This document shows positions 41,810-54,181 of a stretch of 64,000 nt of DNA, in pieces (the first letter of the stretch is position 1; every line of letters starts with the position of its first letter). Below the pieces are notes generated by a model that ran no database searches, was not told the DNA's origin, and was given only the letters and a program-made list of their open reading frames with translations. The DNA is from Physcomitrium patens (Eukaryota; Streptophyta; Bryopsida; Funariales; Funariaceae). The stretch covers positions 8,484,701 through 8,548,700 of the forward strand of contig NC_037261.1 of NCBI RefSeq assembly GCF_000002425.4, read 5' to 3'. A program made the position numbers and the translations under genes.

Positions 41810-44800
41810 CTTTATGGATCTTCTTTGCCTCCTGATTGTATTCTTTAAGCATTTTTTTGTAGCGGGCGACGTTCAGGTGCTGGAAGTAAAATAAAGTCGA
41901 GAATCCTCGGCTGTATTTTGCAGAATTAGGGTTATTGAACTGGTTATCTTGTACTTGGGGCGCGATGAGATGCTTGTGTTCATGCCGCAGTAACCCTCTG
42001 TGACATAACTTGGGCGAATTTTCGCTAGGAATTTATAGGAGATGGACGGCTGCTGGTATCTTCAAATGATTATGATATAGTGTGGGTTAGACGGATATGC
42101 TTTAGGGTTATCGATGAATCTGTCAGGAAGAGCATTTCCCATAACTATTTATATACACTTGCGAAGTTTTTGTTAGCTCTTATTGCAGAATTACACTTGG
42201 AATAAACTAATCGCACGAATTCTTGGAGTGTCACGTTTCCTGTTGCATCGAGAGGAGCTGTTGAATACGTGCTCAGTGCGGCGGTTACATGGCTGTTATA
42301 TACATCGAGTATGGGTTGTCCTGATGTTTGTGGGCCAGTATTTGTGCTCTCGGTGTGTCATTCGTCATTGTCTTGGATGTCCCCACTATGTTGTACTGTT
42401 TCGAATTTGTGTGCTGTGCGTATTTCTGTTTCGTGTGGACAAAAGTAAAGAAGACTCCATTGCAGGAGCCTTGTATGAGTTCATTGTACGCTTTTGCTAC
42501 AGGTCACAGCCTGCTATCTCTCATAGCTCCGACTGATCTATGTTCTTGGAGTCAAGCATTTTTGTCCGCTTGGCTGAAAACACTCCAAGAACTGTACTCT
42601 TGGACCACAAATGTAACATGACATGAAAGGACCAGCTATGAGGACACGTACCCATTTCCACGAAAGCAAATCCAGTAGCGTTGGACCCTCCCTCGTAACT
42701 TTTAAAGTAGGATGTTGTTCGAAACACGTCCTTTATCACAACCCACGGTTTCATTTGAGTCTGCAATCTGTCAGTCAGGTCTTCAAGCAGGTGCACCGGT
42801 GAGAGATTGCGAGCTCGTATCAGCTCTGTAAATTTAAACACCTTCGGTTTCACAACGCCAATTACATACTTCGCAGTTTCCTAGGATACAAGTGTCAGTG
42901 AATTTGCCACCTGGTCTGTCTACCATCTGGAAGCAGATTGTGTAGAGGTCAGTTCCCCAGCCACCGAACGTCACGGTGCGTCGCTCGCAGAAACCGTTCT
43001 CCTTGCCCGATGCCTACAAGTCAAAACACACAAATCTCTTCCCTTCCAGTCTGAAAGGCTGGTATTCCCCGAGAACCAGACCACTACCCCAAATGAGTGT
43101 TGTGGCGTGCGACTCACCAACAGACCCAATGGCAGAGCTGCAAAATAGGTAGGTGGGCGACTACACTCTGCGTCACGACCACTGCAGGATCACATCATGA
43201 GAGAACCCGACAGAGGGCTCAGCGCGAATATGCTGAAACGTCGCCAATCCAGGAGATGCTGCTGCAGACCATCTGGCTGAGGATGGATCCTGAGAGAATC
43301 TGGTTTATTGGTTGCTGCAGAGTCTTCAGCGGAGTTGTGACGTTGCAACTGAAAATGCTCTTCCAACAACAGCCGTCCGTTGTATCCGACAGTCTGCAAT
43401 GGGATCCTTCACACATGAGGCCTCAGTGCCTCTCCTACCAATTTTGCAGCTTCATACTTAATTGTCTCTGCTTTAGTATTCGTCATTAGGCTCGAAATTC
43501 ATGAGCTCACAGACTTCCGTTGAATGTTCTTCGGCACCTCTGGGTTGTGTGACTCCATTGTCTAAATCTGGCAATGGGCTAATGACTGAGGAGGATCGGC
43601 ATTAATCACTGTGTCATGCGTTTCAGGCTAAGACATCGTACCTCACTGGGTCACGCCGCATCACATCCTGACACACCAGATTCTTCACCCTCCCAAAAGC
43701 TCCGAATCGCCATTCAGGTTTATGTCTTTTGCACTTGGCTGGCAACCTAAATGGCCCTGTAAATAACTTAAAATGGATTCGTTTTCAATTACTGGCATGG
43801 GAAGTGCCTCCTTGCCTGGATTGTTACCTTCTTTCTTTCATGGCCCCTCAGATCGGTTCAAACGCTTGTTCATGAGGTTGAAGTGAGTTTCTGTTTGAGC
43901 AAAGATTGAGTCCGCAGTAATAACTTTGAGCTCAGTTCGATGAATGAATAAATTAAAAAAATAAAAAAATGAAAGCAATCAGAGAATGTAACGTTACCAG
44001 AAATACAAGTCTGTTTCTTAAAGTTATGTTGTGAAGGGTTCATGTCATGTTATTTACTCAGAATCGTGAAGGTTTTACAACGCTTGTAGATCAAAATGGC
44101 TGTTTGTGGGTCGATTTTATATTTGAAAGTGAAAGAATGTTAGAGAATCTATGTACCCAACACAATCTGTGAGGAGATGAGTATAATATCTCGAGTGCTT
44201 TTTTAAGATAGGTTCAAGACAATTCTTGATAAGTTCTGCAGAGCTTTTTTGACGAGATTCTGAGACATTCTTGATAGGATTGTCATGTTGGGTTTAATAC
44301 AAGGTGACACAGTTGAATGTTTCTGAATGATTTCAGTTTTTTAAAAACATTCATAAATTATTGTTATATTTAGTATGCAAAAGCTGTGAATGAGACTCTT
44401 GTGATGCTCACGAACAATATTCGTGAGCAACGCTCCTCTTGTGACAATATTTGGAATATTGTACTGTTCCGATGTATTTTTTCTTGGCCTTCACTCTTGA
44501 TTCTCTTTGAATCTCAAGTATTGTTGTGAATTTTTTGAACCATGAAGCTGTACTTTTCTCAATTTAACATCATCACAAACAAATTTTTTTGGATTAGTTA
44601 CCTCTTTTCTTGGAAAGTAAAAGAAATTTCGTTTTATGATAATTGTTTAGTATTTTTTCTAAGGTTAAAAAGCAAACATTTTTTATATTTCATATCCATG
44701 TTATGATCAGATTTATCGTATCATGACACAGATCATCACTCTAAATTCTAACATTGAACATGCAGTATGTGCAAATCAGCGACCTCTGAGCTAACAAAAT

Positions 44801-46645
44801 GTAATTATTGATACCATGTTAAATAACATTCTTTATTTAACCAGTAGATGTGCAGAAATTCAAAAAAAAAAAGATTAAAAAGAAAGAGGATCGTTTTTAC
44901 AAAAGAAAATAAGGATATTGATAAAGTTTTGAAAAATGATACGATGGAAAATCAATTGAGAAAAATGCTAAAATTGATTGGTACTAAACAAAATTTAGCC
45001 ACTAGGTAAATTATAATTAGATATAATTAGATATAATCATCTTCACTTTACATTTTAAGGTATTTATGGCAATTATATTGATTTTTTAATATAAATTTCA
45101 GAGGATCAAATCTATATATATACTTCAAATTCTAAATTACATCAATAGTTTTTTTTTTTATTCATAATTTTAATGGATGTACCATGTAATAACTTAACAT
45201 CATTTTTTTTACTCTTGTTAAATTTTATATCCTTTACAATATTTACTATTATTATTCACTTTAAAAATTAAAATAGTTCAAATATGTAAATTAAGAATAA
45301 AATCATTTTGATTTTTACTTATAAAATACTCATAATGCTTAAAATCTGATTGGAACCACATATTATTTTAATTTGTATTTGTTAAGAATAACAATGTAAA
45401 GTGTTAAAGGATGTAAGAAATAAGGTTATCAAGTAATTAGAATCAATTTTAATCATGCTGCCAGTTGGATTAAGAAACTGTCTTTTTTTGTTTTTCTAAC
45501 ATAGTATTTTATATAACTTACAAAAATTACTCATTGTGTTTGTTTGTAATAGTACTTTTATTAGGTCTAAATTATCTATATATATAATTATTTTACCATA
45601 AAAAAATTTAAGTAAAATTTTTCATCAATATGTTTTTGAATATACATATCATGTATTCTAGAAAAAGACTTAGAATATCTTACTACCAATTGTTATAAAA
45701 CTTTTCTTTTTCAAAAGTAAAATTAAGATTATATTGAAATTGAATGTAAGAATTTATATTGTTAGTTCCTTTTGAAAACATTTTAAAATTATTCCTCAAA
45801 TTTATCTTTTACATTACAATTTAGAACCAGTAAAAGAGAAAAATCATAATGAAGATTGTTATTAATAATTTAGGAGGCTTTATCCTTTTAATTATAAGAA
45901 ATCATTCTTTTGATAATAATAAAAAGATCTTTTTGTAATTCTCTTCTTTGTTTGGAAATTTAATAGGATGTGATTATTAATATATATATTTTTAGAAATT
46001 TAATATTCAATATATTATATATACATATTATACATAAGATTTTCTATTTAAATTTATCACTTTTATATAAATAATCAATTAAAATTTATATTTCTTACAT
46101 AAAATTGAACATAACATGTTAATTTATAGATATAAATAAAATAATTAAGACTAATTAAATTATATATTAAATATTCAAAGATTGATTTTTTTTAATGAAA
46201 TCAATGATAAAAAAAAAACTTTTATTGTAGTAACAAAATCTACTAATTTTTTTTTAAAATATATATCATTACTTTTTTTACCTAAATATCAAACTTAAAA
46301 ACATTCATTTTATAGATCCATATTAATATTTTAAGTATAGAGTATTATTTATTATAAAAAATAATAATAATAAATATTTTTATTTCTAATATATTGTGCC
46401 TATTATATTCAAATATTTTATTTATTTTTTTGATTATATCTATTATATACCTTAAATTTTAATCATGATTAATATAATACAAAATTAATTAATAATCTTA
46501 AAAACTAGAAGACAACCTCTATTTTTTTAAAAGATGTATATACTTAAAAAAATCCACACCAAAAGATAATTGTATTACTTAATTCAAGACTTTTTCTTTT
46601 TTTCTTTTTTTAAGTTATAAACATTACAAGGCAATCATCTAACTG

Positions 46646-46648
<3 letters not shown>

Positions 46649-46677
<29 letters not shown>
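46649..46677. repeat. TA dinucleotide microsatellite
   Basis: About 14 TA units flanked by AAC and GAAA. Confidence 0.9.
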
Positions 46678-46682
<5 letters not shown>

Positions 46683-46783
46683 TTTTTAGTTCAATATTCA
46701 AAAAATACATTTAAATAATAACTAAATCATGAAAAGAAAAAAAATGATTCAAAAAATAAAAGAAAATTTAGTAGTGCACATTG

Positions 46784-46784
<1 letters not shown>

Positions 46785-46820
<36 letters not shown>
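46785..46820. repeat. TA dinucleotide microsatellite
   Basis: About 17 TA units after TTGTCA. Confidence 0.9.
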
Positions 46821-46823
<3 letters not shown>

Positions 46824-47060
46824 AAGTGACCTAAATTTTTATTAAATCAACCCACATGTTTAAACCATCATTGTACTTTTTCAACCCCGTTCCCATTTTC
46901 AACCATTCTCTTGTTCCCAATTGTTGCCCCTGTTCCCAACATTACTTGTGCCCCATCCCCATCCTTAAAGATGGTTGAGAAGAAGGAATAATTGAAAATA
47001 TGGATGGAGGTTGCAAGAGTGCAATGATAGTTATAAAAATTTGTGTCACTTTATCATATC

Positions 47061-47061
47061 C

Positions 47062-47098
<37 letters not shown>
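47061..47098. repeat. TA dinucleotide microsatellite
   Basis: An almost pure TA run with one G interruption near 47090. Confidence 0.88.
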
Positions 47099-47550
47099 AA
47101 AAATGATTAACTAAAAAGATATTCTATATAATCTTGTAATATACTAACACATTTAAAGAAGACAAACTTGAAAAGTATACAATTTAGTCTATAAGGGAAA
47201 AAATAATAACTTTTTACTTGTTACATGGCTAAGTTGTTAATATTCACAATAAGTAAGCAATCATGCTAAAATGCATTAAATCATCTTTCATTTGACGAGT
47301 TAAATTAGAAGAAAATAAAAATCAACTAAAATTTGAAGCAAATTTTATTCTTTGTGACATACCAACAACTTAGTAGATGTATTTTTTTATTGAGATATTT
47401 GCTATTCAAATACGTTTATATCTTTATATGGAAAGTGACTTCTTCTGCAATCATTTCAAATAAAGAACATAAATATGTGCATAGACGAAGATGTAATTGT
47501 ATGTTTATCTTTTTTAGCATGTATTATACTTGCATGCAGGTCTTTAAAAA

Positions 47551-47575
47551 ATACATATATATATATATATATATG
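47551..47575. repeat. TA dinucleotide microsatellite
   Basis: About 12 TA units; a similar length class to the three upstream, within 1 kb. Confidence 0.85.
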
Positions 47576-47694
47576 TTAAAAAAATATGTATTGATATTGT
47601 GAGGAGAAATTTACATAAAAATGCAGAAGATTGTCTTTTGTATTTCATATTTACAATTAAAAGCCAAGCATTTTTTAGATAAAATTCAACACAT

Positions 47695-48253
47695 TGTCAC
47701 CGACATACGCATGTAAGCCAGTAATTACATGTATAAATAGGTAGAAGTAAGTAAAAGTAGGTAAAAGTAAGTTAATTCTATAGTATTTGGTATGGAAGCT
47801 TCATAGAAGCTTCATAGATGCTACTTTGACTTTATAGGTATCTTTAATTGACTTTTTGGAATTAGAAACGTGGTCAATAAGTTGGCTATGTGCCACACAT
47901 GTTGTTAGCTTGAAGATCAAGCTAACTATGTAGCCCACATGTAAAAAAACTTGCCTTGTAAGTGTAGGCATGTGTCCTACAAAGTCAACACATATTGGAG
48001 GTCCTATAGAATGTTGCCACATAGCCCTTAGTAAGATAATATATATAAAGACAAGAGGGAAGCCTTCTTCACTCTTGTCAACTGCTTTCTTGCTTCTAGT
48101 CTAGCTTTAAGGGTCTCTAATTTTCTTGGCTTTTTGCAATAGCCATTCTAGTTTCTTTTTTAATATACATATCAAGTTATTTCTATTTTGTCATCTTTCT
48201 TTGAGAGAAGTCTCACCTGTTTATTTATCTTTATCATGTTCTTGTCCTTGACA
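47695..48253 (+). repeat. 5-prime LTR of chromovirus
   Basis: Begins TGTCACC and ends CCTTGACA. It contains a TATATATAAAGAC core at about 48040-48053 that could be the TATA box, followed by CTTCTTCACTC. Confidence 0.85.
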
Positions 48254-48465
48254 GATTGATAAGAATGTACTTATAATATCAGAGCTTTGTCTAATCTTGA
48301 TTAAGAGTGGATTACCTCTTTTTCTTCATAAGACATAAGCATATTAGAAGTTGCGGATTACCTTTTTCTAAACTAATATTATTCTTAGTATTTTCTTTGT
48401 TCTCAAGTCCTCTCTTCTATTTGTTTTGAGCAATATTAGACATCTTTTCTTTTTTAAGTGTTATC

Positions 48466-49460
48466 ATGGCATAACTTGCTGAAATGAAGAATGCAATGGC
48501 ACAAATGCGAGAGCAATTGAGGGAGTTAATGCTTGCGATGCATCAACTCAATTTACCACTTAAAGAAACAACAACATTGGTAGGAAGTGAAGATATAGAA
48601 ATGATTGGAATTGCTTCAACATCTGCACCAAATCATATCCCTTTTCCTATGGTGGAACACCCTTCCGGTGTTAGAGAACCAAGAATTACCCTATCCGAGA
48701 AGTTTGGTGGCACCAGATCAAAGTTTAGAGGATTTATCAATCAAGTACAAATTGTGATTGAACTTCAACCCTAAAACTATCCAACTCTAAGATCGCAAGT
48801 TAGATTCATTGGTACGCTTCTTTTAGGTTCAGCATTATCATGGTTTTCATCTTTTCTTGAATGACGAGATCCAATATTGGATAATTTAGAGGCTTTTTTG
48901 GTAGAGTTTTGATCCATGTATGGAGAACATGATGCAATTCGTGTTGCAACCAATAAGATCTATATTTTACGACAAGATAATCGATTAGTAACATTGTATG
49001 CTTCACAATTTTGACAACTTGTAATTGATATCAAGTGGAATGATGCTGCACTTATTAGCCAATTTCTTTATGGATTACAATATGAGGTAAAAAGAATTAA
49101 TGCTCAACTTACCTGATTATCAAATATTTAGTCAAGCTATTGACTTTGCTATGAAGTGCGAAAATCATCTTTTTGAATTTCAATCTGAGAACCATATAAG
49201 TAAACCTCAACGTTACTATAATTCAATAGCAATACTAACATCTCTTCAACACATACATTCGAAAGTAGAGGATATGTAAATTATTGCAATACATTTCAAA
49301 CCTCTTACTGAGCAAGAAAAGACTTGTCATTGTCAAGAAGGATTGTGCTTATATTGTGGAAAACCTAAGCACACTGCTCAACATTGTCTAAAGAAGCAAC
49401 ACAATCATAAAATGAGGAGTATGGCGATCAAAGGAGATAGCATGTTGGAAAACGAATTTG
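48466..49460 (+). pseudogene. gag: Chromovirus gag with CCHC knuckle
   Basis: Starts ATG GCA then an immediate TAA at 48472-48474, followed by an open frame to 48774 rich in helix-forming residues (MREQLRELMLAMHQLN). Later pieces read through stops at about 48773 and 48861. One CCHC knuckle, CLYCGKPKHTAQHC, lies at about 49349-49390. Confidence 0.7.
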
Positions 49461-49500
49461 TCCAGCTACAATAGGGACTGTGTGGTAGGATCCTTGTACA

Positions 49501-49968
49501 ATGGCTAATGAAGGTCATATTCTCTCATCAAAACCCTCTCCATATTTTACGATAAATGTTATTCTAGGATCCAAACATCTCAAAGCCTCTATCTTACTAG
49601 ATTCAGGAGCCTCAGCATGTTTCTTAGATGAAAAATTTGCTAAAAGACATAACATATTTTTAATAAAGAAAACTAAATCAATTCATATAGAAGTCATAGA
49701 TGGTCGTCTGTTGTCTTCAAGAGATGTTACTTATGAAACCCTTTCTATAGAAATAACAACTAATGATCATAGTAGCTTTGTAATATTTAATATCATTAGA
49801 TCTCCTTCTAATCTAGTCATTTTAGGTTTATTATGGCTAGAAAAATATAATCCTAAAATAGATTGGACTTCTCGTAGTCTTGACTTTTTTGAAAGTATAA
49901 CTAAGAGTGTAGTTAATCAAGTAAAAATTCATAAAAAGTCTAGTATAATTAAACCTATATTCTCGTAG
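49501..49968 (+). pseudogene. Chromovirus aspartic protease region
   Basis: A 155-codon frame. LLDSGASACFLDEKFAK near 49590-49645 is the retropepsin D-S-G-A active site, and LVILGLLWLEKYNPKIDW is the downstream I-L-G-x-x-W-L motif. It runs out of frame at a 91 bp tandem duplication (49871-50052). Confidence 0.8.
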
Positions 49969-50052
49969 TCTTGACTTTTTTGAAAGTATAACTAAGAGTG
50001 TAGTTAATCAAGTAAAAATTCATAAAAAGTCTAGTATAATTAAACCTATATT
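49871..50052 (+). repeat. 91 bp tandem duplication in chromovirus pol
   Basis: Two consecutive copies of 91 bases, first at 49871-49961 and second at 49962-50052, each beginning CTCGTAGTCTTGAC and ending near ACCTATATT. They are identical on inspection. Because 91 is not a multiple of three, the duplication itself breaks the frame. Confidence 0.9.
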
Positions 50053-50071
50053 TGTAGGTGCAAGTGCTTTC

Positions 50072-51540
50072 TTGCATGCTTCAAAAGAGGGATCACCTTG
50101 TGTCATTTATACCACACATGTCTCTACTGATAGAAAGACTTCAAGTCACATTTCAAGGCAATATCAAGATTTTCAAGATGTATTTGAGAAAAAGAATGCG
50201 GATACTCTTCCAGAACATCGTTCCTATGACTGCTCAATTGACCTTCAAGAAGGAGCACAACTATCATTTGGACCAATCTATAATTTATCTCTAAATGAGT
50301 TGGCTGAATTCAAGGAGTATATTGAAGAGAATTTGGCAAAGAACTTCATATGCCATTCCAAATCTCCAATAGGAGCTCCAATTTTATTTGTGAAGAAAAA
50401 AGACGGATCATTGCGGATGTGTGTCGATTATCGAGGACTCAATAAAATCACTATGAAAAATAGGTACCCACTACCTTTGATATCTGGACTCCTTGATCAA
50501 TTGAATCAAGCTAAAATCTATATAAAAATAGATACAAAGAGCATACAATCTGAAATGCATTAAAGAAGGAGATGAATAGAAGACTGCGTTTCAAACAAGG
50601 TATGGACATTTTGAATACAATGTCATGCCTTTTGGACTTACAAATGTACCAACAGCATTCCAACATCTAATGAATGATATCTTTCGGGAGTTTTTAGATG
50701 ATTTTGTTGTTTGTTACCTAGACGACATCTTAATCTATTCTAAGAACTCAAAAGAATATGAACTTCATGTTCGCCAAGTATTACAAAAATTAAGAGATAC
50801 GGGACTCTATGCGAATATAGAAAAGTGTGTATTTTACACTATTCAAGTCCACTTCTTAGGATACATCATTTCAAATGATGGACTTATGATGGATCCAAAG
50901 AGAGTTCAAACTATTATGGATTAGAAGATCCCAAAAATCATAAGAGATGTCCAATGCTTTTTAGGATTTGCCAACTACTATCGGATCTTCATCAAAGATT
51001 TGTCTTAAGTTACAGCTCCGCTTACACGCTTGACTTGCAAAGACAAACTTCAATGGAACCAAGAAGCAGAAGTAGCATTTGAAGCTTTGAAGACAGTCTT
51101 TGTTTCTGACCAATCTTCTATCGCATCGATTTTTCAAAGCCATTTTTTATGGAAACAAATGCATCAAACTTTGCTTTGAGTGCTGTATTGTCACAAATGG
51201 GAACAGATGATAAACTTCACCCAATAGCTTTTCATTTCAGATAATTTTCAGTAGCCAAGATCAACTACGAGATCCATGACAAAGAACTTCTTACAATCGT
51301 GGATTTGTTTCAAGAATGGTGCCATTATCTAGAAGGTACTTTTAGCTTAGTTACAATATATACGGATTACAAGAACCTTGAATATTTTATGTCTGCACGT
51401 ATTTTGAATCGTTGCCAAGCCCGTTGGAATATGTCTTTGTCAAGATTCGAATTCAAGTTCACTTATTGACCAGAAAAACAACAAGGTTTGTGAGATGCAC
51501 TCTCTAGACGATCTTATCTTGCAGCATAGGAAGGAGATGC
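50072..51540 (+). pseudogene. Chromovirus reverse transcriptase and RNase H
   Basis: RT motifs across three frames: [21 protein letters not shown], then PFGLTNVPTAFQHLMND, then VCYLDDILIYS, the catalytic Y-x-D-D box, near 50712. RNase H follows with FMETNAS and a D-A-L-S-R segment near 51500. Internal stops at about 50561, 50922, 51006, 51241 and 51467 show decay. Confidence 0.85.
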
Positions 51541-51568
51541 TGCTTTTGATCAACAACAAACAATTCTC

Positions 51569-53059
51569 TTGAAGCTAGAGCATCTTCATCTTCGAGCAAT
51601 GAAATCAATACTAATTGTTGATTCAACTTTCATTAAGCAAGTTCAGTCAAGTATGTCTTCTGATCCTCTTATTCATGATATTAAGGAGAATCCTTCAAAG
51701 TCTTATGATACTTCCAAGTTTGAATTCAAGAAGAATCTACTATATTTTGAAGGACACCTATATGTTCCAGAAGGTAAAACTCGATTACGTGTTCTTCAAG
51801 CTCGTCATGACTTTCCAGTAGCAAGACATTTTGGGTACAATAAAACTTTGGAACTAATATCCAAGGACTTTTGGTGGCGACAAATGTAGAAAGCACTCAA
51901 AGATTTTGTACAATCTTGTGATGTTTGTTCAAGATCAAAAACTCCTCGTCCTCGACCTTACGGACTTTTTCAGCCATTATCTATTCCAGAACAACCGTGG
52001 TCTTCTATTTCTATGGATTTCATCACAAATCTTCCAATCTCAGGTTCTTATGACTTTATATTTGTGATAGTAGATCATTTTACCAAGAAGGCACATTTTG
52101 TACTATGTACAAAATCTATCACACGTGAAGAAATAGCTAAGCTCTTTCTTGACAATATCTATTACTATCATGGATTACCCAAGGATATTATTTCAGATAG
52201 GGGAACTCAATTTGTATCAAGATTTTGGCAGAGTCTTTTCAAGATTCTAAAAGTGGATATAAAACTATCTTCAGCATTCTATCTTCAAACTGATGGACAA
52301 ATAAAGTGTGTTAATTAAGTTTTGGAGTAATATTTAAGATGTACCATCAACTACCAACAAGATGATTGGACAACTCTTTTGCCATTGGGAGAGTTTGCTT
52401 ACAATAACATGATACATTTTTCTACAAAACAAACACCTTTCTTTACCAATTATGGTTATCATCCATGACTTGATACTTTTGACTTTTCAAAAGTTGATAT
52501 TTCTACTGCGAAAGATTTGGCAATTCATTTGTTAGAGCTACATGCAACGATGAAGGCGTAGTTAAAAGAAGCTCAAGAACAATAAAAAGTCAATCCGAAT
52601 GTCTATCGAAAGGAATAACCACCATTCCACATGGGTGATAAGATATGATTACTTCGTCACAATATCATGACCACTTATCCTTGTGACAAGTTGGACTATC
52701 GAAGGCTTGGACCATTTTCTATTTCTGTACAAATCAATCCAGTTGCATATCGTTTACACCTATTGGAGTCAATGAAAATCCATCTAGTATTCCACGTATC
52801 TCTTCTTGAACCATACAAGGCAATGAACATACCAAGAAGAAGACAAGCTCCACCTTCTCATATAAAAGTGGACAATAATGAAGAGTTTGAAGTGGAAAAA
52901 GTTTTAGATTCAAGGCGACGTCGAAATAAATTGAAATAACTTGTCCATTGGCACAGATATGATATTAATGAACGTACATGGGAGCCAATAAAGAATCTTA
53001 CAAATGCAACAAAGGCGGTGGAGGCTTTTCATCGACGACATCCATCAAAATCAAGATGA
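51569..53059 (+). pseudogene. Chromovirus integrase and chromodomain
   Basis: A zinc-binding H-H-C-C region at about 51800-51940 is followed by MDFITNLPISG (first Asp), DHFTKKAHF and ISDRGTQFVS (second Asp). The catalytic Glu position lies near 52310 where the frame breaks at TAA. The 3-prime part has a GPF/Y-like module (YRRLGPFSISVQINPVAYRL). It ends in a chromodomain: FEVEKVLDSRRRR, stop, LVHWHRYDINERTWEP, NLTNATKAVEAFHRRH. Chromodomains steer these elements to heterochromatin. Confidence 0.85.
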
Positions 53060-53622
53060 AAATCTTCCTTATAAAAGAAACAAGATCTAAGCAAGATAAC
53101 ATTCTATTTTTAATCCTTGTTTGTAGCTTCTTTGTAGTTGTGACGCTAAAGAGATGGAGAATTAACAACCAACAGATTTGACTCAAGAGCCTTCATTTGC
53201 TGACTTACCGGACGAGACATTACGATTGTCAAAACCTTCTGGACGATATAATCGAGTTGAAGATCTTCAAGAATTACATGTTCTTCCTTGAATAGATGGC
53301 AAGCTACAATACATTTGGTATTACAACCTTGAAAGGGACTTTCGATGTTTGGAGATTTTAATAGAGGTAGGAACAACTCCCGATGGTATTTCAAATATTT
53401 TATTCAAAAGAAGTTATGAAGGCATCAACAATGATCAAATAACTTGATGGTCTTCCCACCCTGGTATAGGACACTACCGATGGTTGAGAGGCCTTATCAA
53501 TCATCTTTGAAGAGAACAAAGATCAAAGTATGTGGCGAATATAATTTGTCGCATTATAGATTTCATCAACATATGATTACCACTCCTCATGGAACTTGTT
53601 CTTAGAAAGGAGGAGGAGGTAA
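53060..53622 (+). other. 3-prime internal region of chromovirus
   Basis: Between the chromodomain and the right LTR an interrupted frame of about 170 codons (for example PSFADLPDETLRLSKPSGRY) remains, without a recognised domain. It ends in a purine-rich tract just before the LTR. Confidence 0.5.
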
Positions 53623-54181
53623 TATCATAAACATACGCATATAAGCTAGTAATTACATGTATAAATAGGTAGAAGTAAGTAAAAATATGTAAAAGTAAGT
53701 TAATTCTATAGTATTTGGTATGGAAGCTTTCTAGAAGCTTCATAGATGCTGCTTTGACTTTATAGGTGTCTTTAATTGATTTTTTGGGATTAGAAACGTG
53801 GTCAACAAGTTGGCTATGTGCCATTTATGTTATTAGCTTGAAGATCAAGCTAACTATATGGCCCACATATAGAAAAACTTGCCTTATAAGTGAAGGCATG
53901 TGTCCTACAAAGTCAACACATATTGGAGGTCCTATAGAACGTTGCCACGTAGCCTTTAGTAAGTTAGTATATATAGAGACAATAGAGAAGCCTTCTTCAC
54001 TCTTGTCAACTGCTTTCTTGCTTCTAGTCTAGCTTTAAGGGTCTTTTGTTTTCTTGGCTTTTGGCAATAGCCATTCTAGTTTCTTTTTTAATATACATAT
54101 TAAGTTATTTCTATTTTGTCATTTTTCTATGAGAGAAGTCTCACTTGTTTATTTGTCTTTATCATGTTCTTGTCCTTGATA
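53623..54181 (+). repeat. 3-prime LTR of chromovirus
   Basis: Begins TATCATAAAC and ends CCTTGATA. It aligns along its whole length to 47695-48253 with scattered differences, mostly transitions. Confidence 0.85.

Larger units (their letters stand above)
41836..47694. other. Host intergenic DNA, increasingly AT-rich
   Basis: The part to about 43800 has mixed composition and only short ORFs without recognisable domains. From 43800 to 47690 the sequence is very AT-rich, with long A and T runs and TA microsatellites. No gene or RNA is recognised. Confidence 0.5.
47695..54181 (+). mobile_element. Decayed chromovirus (Ty3/Gypsy with chromodomain)
   Basis: Two LTRs of 559 bp (47695-48253 and 53623-54181) frame gag, protease, RT, RNase H, integrase and a chromodomain in plus orientation. 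Target duplication is CACAT left and TACAT right, differing by a C/T. The left LTR starts TG and ends CA, whereas the right starts TA and ends TA, also C-to-T or G-to-A changes. Every gene is interrupted by stops or frameshifts, many at positions where CAA, CAG or CGA would be expected. The likely primer-binding site, resembling a tRNA-Met complement but altered (ATAATATCAGAGC), lies near 48275-48287. A purine-rich tract AAAGGAGGAGGAGG precedes the right LTR. Confidence 0.9.
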
